Below, piece after piece: positions 14,395-18,714 of a stretch of DNA of 18,714 nucleotides. The DNA is taken from positions 1 through 18,714 of the forward strand of contig JBQDHL010000028.1 of NCBI GenBank assembly GCA_052093725.1, read 5' to 3'. The notes beneath the pieces are model-generated. The model ran no database searches and was not told the DNA's origin. It was given only the letters and a program-made list of their open reading frames with translations. Numbering within the stretch: position 1 is the first letter of the stretch; every line of letters begins with the position of its first letter. Made by a program: the position numbers and the translations under genes. This DNA comes from Jeotgalicoccus sp052093725. Lineage in GTDB: Bacteria > Bacillota > Bacilli > Staphylococcales > Salinicoccaceae.

Positions 14395-15225
14395 ATGGAA
14401 CCGAAGGACAATGAAAATCGGGATCCTAATAATAAACATGTAAATAATGAACCTGAACTCGTCTCGAAACGTAAAAAAGTAACGAAAGAGGAGCCATATG
14501 CGCCGCTGACTGATCATCTGGAAGATTTAAGAAAAGTCCTGATTAAGTCTGCGGTTACGATTACAATATGGTTCTTGATTATCTTTTCAACTGTCGGCTG
14601 GTGGTTTCCAGTCGTGTCAAAAGGCGCGGAAATTGTCGTCCTTGGACCGTTTGAAGTAATTCGTTTCTACTTAAGAACTGCGGGGGCAATCAGTATCGGG
14701 TTTTCCATCCCGTTTATTTGCTGGTTCCTGTGGCAATTTATGAGACCGGGACTTGTGGACAAAGAAACACAATTCCTGAAAGGATCACTGCCGGTTATGC
14801 TGTTGCTTTTTGTAACCGGCCTGTCCTTTGGGTATTTTATCGTGCACCCGTTAAGCTACTTCTTCCTAATTGAAATGGGAGAACAAAACTTTAATGTACT
14901 GGTAACTGCAGATGAATACATGTCGTTCTTATTAATAACGACGATACCGTTCGGGTTGGTTTTCCAGCTCCCGGTCGTCGCATTATTCCTGCATCACATA
15001 GAGCTTTTAACTGTTGAAATAATGACGACGATGCGCAAATATGCATATTTCACGCTGCTCGTCATTACAGCGCTGATTGCACCGCCCGATGTGTTTACAC
15101 ACATGGTCACGCTGATTCCGATGATTCTTTTATATGAACTGAGTATTATTCTTATTAAGAGAAAAGAACGGAAAGAAGCGGCTAAAGAGAAAAAAGCTCA
15201 AGGGAAAGCAGAAAAAAAAGAATGA
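14395..15225 (+). CDS. tatC: TatC, twin-arginine translocase subunit
   Basis: TatC is the signal-recognising core of the Tat translocase, which moves folded proteins across the cytoplasmic membrane. The 276 residues contain HLEDLR (41-46) before the first helix, and FLWQFMRPGLVDKE (111-124), corresponding to the E. coli signal-binding loop with its key glutamate. The final loop has APPDVFTHM (229-237). Six membrane helices fit between about 48 and 255. A hydrophilic N-terminal extension of about 35 residues and a Lys/Glu-rich tail are longer than in compact TatC proteins. The gene starts 17 bases after GMC copy 2 with AAGGTG as ribosome binding site, and ends at a terminator. No tatA is seen in the window. 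The neighbouring Tat substrate suggests a dedicated translocase. Confidence 0.94.
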   Translation: MEPKDNENRDPNNKHVNNEPELVSKRKKVTKEEPYAPLTDHLEDLRKVLIKSAVTITIWFLIIFSTVGWWFPVVSKGAEIVVLGPFEVIRFYLRTAGAISIGFSIPFICWFLWQFMRPGLVDKETQFLKGSLPVMLLLFVTGLSFGYFIVHPLSYFFLIEMGEQNFNVLVTADEYMSFLLITTIPFGLVFQLPVVALFLHHIELLTVEIMTTMRKYAYFTLLVITALIAPPDVFTHMVTLIPMILLYELSIILIKRKERKEAAKEKKAQGKAEKKE

Positions 15226-15242
15226 AAATAAAATAACATTTT

Positions 15243-15284
15243 AACAAGCGGATTCGGCAACATTGCCTTGTCCGCTTGTTTTTT
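15243..15284 (+). terminator. Intrinsic terminator after tatC
   Basis: AACAAGCGGA (15243-15252) pairs with TCCGCTTGTT (15271-15280). An inner GGCA/TGCC helix (15256-15259 with 15264-15267) makes a two-tier hairpin, followed by T's to 15284. It separates the dehydrogenase-tatC operon from murE. Confidence 0.88.
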
Positions 15285-15328
15285 AATGAATAATGACATA
15301 TCTCTATCTTTAAGCGGGTATTTTCATG

Positions 15329-15334
15329 TATAAT
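15329..15334 (+). promoter_or_regulatory. Predicted -10 of the murE promoter
   Basis: A perfect TATAAT lies 28 bases before the murE start codon, after the tatC terminator. The -35 region at 16-18 bases is poor (ATCTTT/TCTTTA), so the promoter call is tentative. Confidence 0.4.
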
Positions 15335-15361
15335 TATTTAAGTTGAAAGGTGGTAACTGAG

Positions 15362-16861
15362 ATGAAATCTACGATGCTTCTATCTCTTTTGAAGATAAAA
15401 ACCACGTACGGAAATTTTCCGGAGACTGTCAAAGATATCACAGCTGATTCCCGGGAAACGCACGAGGATACTGTATTTGTAGCAATTAAAGGACAACAGA
15501 CTGACGGGTTGAAATATGTAGAAGATGTAATTAAACGCGGCTGCCGTTTTATCATAGCGGACCGATATTTAGAAATGACTTCCGACATTGGTCTTCTGGT
15601 AGTGAAAAATCCTGAAAAAACTGCGGCACTTTTTGCTGAATATATATATGATTTTCCACATGAATCCCAGACGATGATCGGTGTAACCGGAACAAACGGC
15701 AAGACGACAGTGTCGACGATGATTCATAATCTGAGCATGGCACTTGGTACAAAAAGTGCGTATCTTGGAACGAATGGTTTTATGATTAATGAAATGCATA
15801 TGGCGTCGGCGAACACTACGCCGGAAACAACGCGTCTTCATAAACGTATAAAAGAAGCTCATGAAAATGATACTGAAGTATTTACGATGGAAGTGTCATC
15901 GCATGGTTTGAAACTCGGTCGTACTTTCGGTATTGACTTTGATATTGCGATTTTTACGAACTTAACGCAGGATCATCTGGATTTTCATAACAGTATGGAT
16001 GAATACGGGCACATTAAAGGTCTGCTCTTTTCACAGCTCGGTCAAGATGTTAAAAAACATAAATACGTCGTACTTAATAACGATGACAAATGGTCTGAAG
16101 TTTATAAAGATATGACACCGTTTGAAACAATTTCCTATGGTATGGACAGTACAGCTGATTTCTATCCATCTGATATAAAAGGCAGTCTTGAAGGATTTAA
16201 TTTTACATTGAATACACCGGAAGGCAGTTTTGAAGTGAACTCTCCTTTCGTTGGAGAATATAATATTCAAAATTTAATGTGTGCAATTATAAGTGAATGG
16301 CTGCAGGGTTATGAGATTGAGCAAATCTTGTCAGCAGTTCCGGCTATGAAGCCGGTTGACGGCAGACTTGAAGTACTTGATCCGACGCTGCCGATAAACA
16401 TTATAATCGATTTTGCACATACACCGGATGCACTCAGTAAAGTAATCAATACAGTGAAGCCGTTTGTGACAGGCAGATTAATCTGTCTGATAGGAATGAC
16501 GGGAGAACGGGATTATTCAAAAGGTGTGGAAATGGGTGCAATTGCAACGCTTGCAGATTATGCAATATTTACACCTGATAATCCTTCAAACGATAATCCT
16601 GAGATGCTGGTGAAACTGTTGGAAGAAGGAGCAGTTCACGATAATCATGTATCGTATACAGACAGGGAAGAAGGCATTATTCACGCAGTGGATATTGCAG
16701 AACCCGGTGATACAATTATCCTTGCATGTAAAGGACGGGAACCATACCAAATTATGGAGAACTACGTAAAAATGCCGCACAGAGATGATTTAATTGCATT
16801 GGATGCTGCATACCGAAAATACCGGAGTGAAGAGTATGTTGACAACAACAGTCCAATTTAG
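15362..16861 (+). CDS. murE: UDP-MurNAc-L-Ala-D-Glu:L-lysine ligase MurE
   Basis: This cytosolic Mur ligase adds the third residue of the peptidoglycan stem peptide using ATP. The three Mur domains are present: an N-terminal UDP-binding domain (1-100), a central ATPase with TGTNGKTT (109-116) and a C-terminal ligase domain. The substrate signature reads DNPSNDNP at 406-413, close to the staphylococcal L-lysine form and unlike the DNPR motif of diaminopimelate enzymes. The cell wall is therefore predicted to be L-Lys based. The open frame extends to GTG 15350, but that codon sits inside the AAAGGTGG ribosome binding site. ATG 15362 with 8-base spacing gives 499 residues. The following small gene begins within its last 26 bases, and prfC comes after it, as in Staphylococcus. 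Confidence 0.95.
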   Translation: MKSTMLLSLLKIKTTYGNFPETVKDITADSRETHEDTVFVAIKGQQTDGLKYVEDVIKRGCRFIIADRYLEMTSDIGLLVVKNPEKTAALFAEYIYDFPHESQTMIGVTGTNGKTTVSTMIHNLSMALGTKSAYLGTNGFMINEMHMASANTTPETTRLHKRIKEAHENDTEVFTMEVSSHGLKLGRTFGIDFDIAIFTNLTQDHLDFHNSMDEYGHIKGLLFSQLGQDVKKHKYVVLNNDDKWSEVYKDMTPFETISYGMDSTADFYPSDIKGSLEGFNFTLNTPEGSFEVNSPFVGEYNIQNLMCAIISEWLQGYEIEQILSAVPAMKPVDGRLEVLDPTLPINIIIDFAHTPDALSKVINTVKPFVTGRLICLIGMTGERDYSKGVEMGAIATLADYAIFTPDNPSNDNPEMLVKLLEEGAVHDNHVSYTDREEGIIHAVDIAEPGDTIILACKGREPYQIMENYVKMPHRDDLIALDAAYRKYRSEEYVDNNSPI

Positions 16862-17096
16862 CGGAACGAACAGTCCAGTTTATATTGCAGAATATGAAGA
16901 AAACTATATTATCAGCATACCTGACCTGGCGTTTAGTATGCAGGTGGATAATAGTCTCGGCGGCGAAGAGATAGTGGATGAGCTGATTATCCATCTCTTT
17001 ACGCTGCTTGACGAAGATGAAAGTGAACATGCTGCTAAAGCAATACTATCAGTAATAAGAACTGAGCAAGGAGACAATAATGGAAATAAAAGATGA
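16836..17096 (+). CDS. Small acidic protein, YueH-like, between murE and prfC
   Basis: This 86-residue protein is acidic and soluble, with no membrane segment. It contains VYIAEYEENYIISIPDLAFSM and an acidic helix-forming C-terminal half (EEIVDELIIHLFTLLDEDE). It resembles the YueH family of small Bacillales proteins of unknown function; that assignment is from memory of similar short proteins next to murE in staphylococci and is moderate. ATG 16836 lies 8 bases after GGAG, and the gene overlaps the end of murE by 26 bases. Its own end overlaps prfC by 17 bases. An upstream in-frame ATG at 16794 lies deep in murE and has no ribosome binding site. The tight nesting suggests translational coupling of all three genes. 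Confidence 0.75.
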   Translation: MLTTTVQFSGTNSPVYIAEYEENYIISIPDLAFSMQVDNSLGGEEIVDELIIHLFTLLDEDESEHAAKAILSVIRTEQGDNNGNKR

Positions 17097-18636
17097 AATA
17101 CAAAAACGTAAGACGTTTGGGATTATATCCCACCCTGATGCCGGAAAAACGACTCTGACAGAAAAACTGCTGTTATTCGGCGGTGCTATTCGTGAAGCGG
17201 GAACGGTTAAAGGTAAAAAGACTGGAAAATTCGCAACGAGTGACTGGATGAAAGTAGAGCAGGAACGTGGAATCAGTGTGACGAGTTCCGTGATGCAATT
17301 TGATTTTGACGGTTATAAAATAAATATTCTGGATACACCGGGACACGAAGATTTCTCGGAAGATACGTACCGAACTTTAATGGCTGTAGACTCGGCAGTT
17401 ATGGTTATCGATGCAGCAAAAGGTATTGAACCTCAGACATTAAAGCTGTTTAAAGTTTGTAAAATGCGCGGTATTCCGATTTTTACATTTATTAATAAAT
17501 TGGACCGTGTGGGTAAAGAACCTTTTGAACTGCTTGAGGAAATTGAATCAACACTTGAGATTGAAACTTATCCAATGACATGGCCAATTGGTATGGGACC
17601 GAGCTTTTTCGGTATCATTAACCGTCGCGAGCGCACGATTAACCCATTCAGAGAAGAAGGTAAATTAACGCTTGACGATGATTATAAGCTGACTGTAGAT
17701 CATAAAATTGTAGAAGATTCAGCATACAGAGATGCAATTGATGAATTTATGCTCGTAGAAGAAGCAGGAGACGAGTTCGACGAAGAAAAAATTGCCAGAG
17801 GCGATCTGACACCGGTATTCTTCGGTTCAGCATTATCGTCATTTGGTATTGAAGAATTCCTCGATACTTATGTTGACTTTGCACCTGAACCGACTGGCCG
17901 TGAAACGAAGGATGGTATGGAAGTAAGCCCGACAGATGAAGATTTTTCAGGATTTATCTTTAAAATACAAGCGAACATGGATCCAAGACACCGCGACCGT
18001 CTGGCATTTATGAGAATTGTCTCGGGTAAATTTACGCGCGGTATGGATACAGTACTGGCACGTACTAAGAAGAAAAATAAAATTACGCGTGCTACGATGT
18101 TTATGGCTGATGATAAAGAAACAATCGATGAAGCATATGCTGGTGATATTATCGGACTATACGATACCGGAAACTATCAGATTGGTGATACTTTATACAG
18201 CGGAAAACCGCGTGACTTTGCTGCACTGCCTTTGTTTACACCGGAACTATTTATGAAAGTTTCTGCTAAAAACGTTATGAAGCAGAAGCATTTCTACAAA
18301 GGTATCGAGCAGCTTGTGCAGGAAGGTGCGATCCAGTATTACAAATCAATGCATACGAATCAGCCTATTTTAGGAGCTGTCGGACAGCTTCAGTTTGAAG
18401 TGTTCGAGCACCGTATGAAAAATGAATATAATACGGATATCATTATGGAGCCTGTCGGCAAGAAGATTGCACGCTGGGTCGAAAATGAGGAAGATATTAA
18501 AGATTCTATGAACTCGCCGCGGGCAAACTTAGTGTATGATCGCTTTGATCAGCAGGTCTTTCTCTTTGAGAATGAATTTGCAATGCGCTGGTTCTCGGAT
18601 AAGTATCCTGAAATTAAATTATACAGCTTGCTGTAA
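17080..18636 (+). CDS. prfC: Peptide chain release factor 3 (RF3)
   Basis: RF3 is a translational GTPase that recycles RF1 and RF2 from the ribosome after peptide release. The 518 residues show the GTPase motifs in order: SHPDAGKT (17-24, P loop), a switch I region ending in RGISVTSS, DTPGHEDFSEDT (85-96) and NKLD (139-142). A second domain (about 285-380) contains the conserved block DPRHRDRLAFMRIVSGKF, and the C-terminal domain is RF3-like. Length and motifs distinguish it from EF-G and TetM-type proteins. The ATG is preceded by AAGGAG and overlaps the upstream small gene by 17 bases. No hairpin terminator is seen in the 78 bases after the stop. Confidence 0.95.
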   Translation: MEIKDEIQKRKTFGIISHPDAGKTTLTEKLLLFGGAIREAGTVKGKKTGKFATSDWMKVEQERGISVTSSVMQFDFDGYKINILDTPGHEDFSEDTYRTLMAVDSAVMVIDAAKGIEPQTLKLFKVCKMRGIPIFTFINKLDRVGKEPFELLEEIESTLEIETYPMTWPIGMGPSFFGIINRRERTINPFREEGKLTLDDDYKLTVDHKIVEDSAYRDAIDEFMLVEEAGDEFDEEKIARGDLTPVFFGSALSSFGIEEFLDTYVDFAPEPTGRETKDGMEVSPTDEDFSGFIFKIQANMDPRHRDRLAFMRIVSGKFTRGMDTVLARTKKKNKITRATMFMADDKETIDEAYAGDIIGLYDTGNYQIGDTLYSGKPRDFAALPLFTPELFMKVSAKNVMKQKHFYKGIEQLVQEGAIQYYKSMHTNQPILGAVGQLQFEVFEHRMKNEYNTDIIMEPVGKKIARWVENEEDIKDSMNSPRANLVYDRFDQQVFLFENEFAMRWFSDKYPEIKLYSLL

Positions 18637-18714
18637 ATAAATTTCACTTTACTTTTTACAAATAATAACTTATATTTAATAAGAATTGAAAAACACATAT
18701 AACTAACCTGTACT

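Noticed and set aside
1..18714. CRISPR array, tRNA, rRNA, insertion sequence or integrase
   Set aside because: I found no regularly spaced repeats, cloverleaf-like sequences, transposase motifs or terminal inverted repeats in the window.
18637..18714. Terminator or start of another gene after prfC
   Set aside because: The AT-rich tail shows no stable stem with a T tract and no open frame with a ribosome binding site.

Overview
The window looks like a chromosomal segment from a member of the Staphylococcaceae, probably a Staphylococcus relative such as Jeotgalicoccus or Salinicoccus. The gene order is staphylococcal (spxH, truncated haemoglobin and CYTH gene divergent from relQ-nadK-mgtE, then fabI, yjcG/yjcH, an AI-2E type permease, and murE-yueH-like-prfC). 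The MurE has an L-lysine-type substrate motif, base composition is moderately AT-rich, and a FapR-type operator sits in front of fabI. The genus is inference. A run of 10 N (9603-9612) marks the sequence as a draft assembly.

Layout: (1) 1-1904, minus strand: CYTH protein, truncated haemoglobin and SpxH in one tight operon, ended by a strong bidirectional terminator. (2) 1940-4843, plus strand: relQ, nadK and mgtE, with no pseudouridine synthase gene between nadK and mgtE. (3) 4850-5722: fabI with its own promoter, a FapR operator and a terminator. (4) 5721-7022, minus strand: yjcH-like esterase and yjcG-like 2H phosphoesterase. (5) 7165-8317: AI-2E family permease and terminator. (6) 8378-9567: an M23 peptidase without a signal peptide, facing a small two-helix membrane protein, with a shared terminator between them. 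(7) 9568-15284: the accessory core of the window. It holds two paralogous FAD-dependent GMC dehydrogenase large subunits (the first broken by a one-base frameshift), a Tat-signal-bearing gluconate 2-dehydrogenase subunit 3 homologue between them, and an unpaired tatC directly after the second. (8) 15329-18636: murE, a YueH-like small protein and prfC, with overlapping ends.

The most interesting part is region 7. The dehydrogenase large subunits have no export signal, the small subunit has a textbook SRRDFLK Tat signal, and a TatC is encoded 17 bases after the second large subunit. The simplest reading is a self-contained module in which the folded FAD protein is exported bound to the small subunit through a dedicated Tat translocase, feeding electrons from sugar or polyol oxidation into the membrane. 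No cytochrome c subunit and no tatA are present in the window. The first large subunit copy carries an extra A in a run of seven A's and an altered active-site-loop motif, so it may be a decaying paralogue, a slippage-controlled gene, or partly a sequencing artefact.
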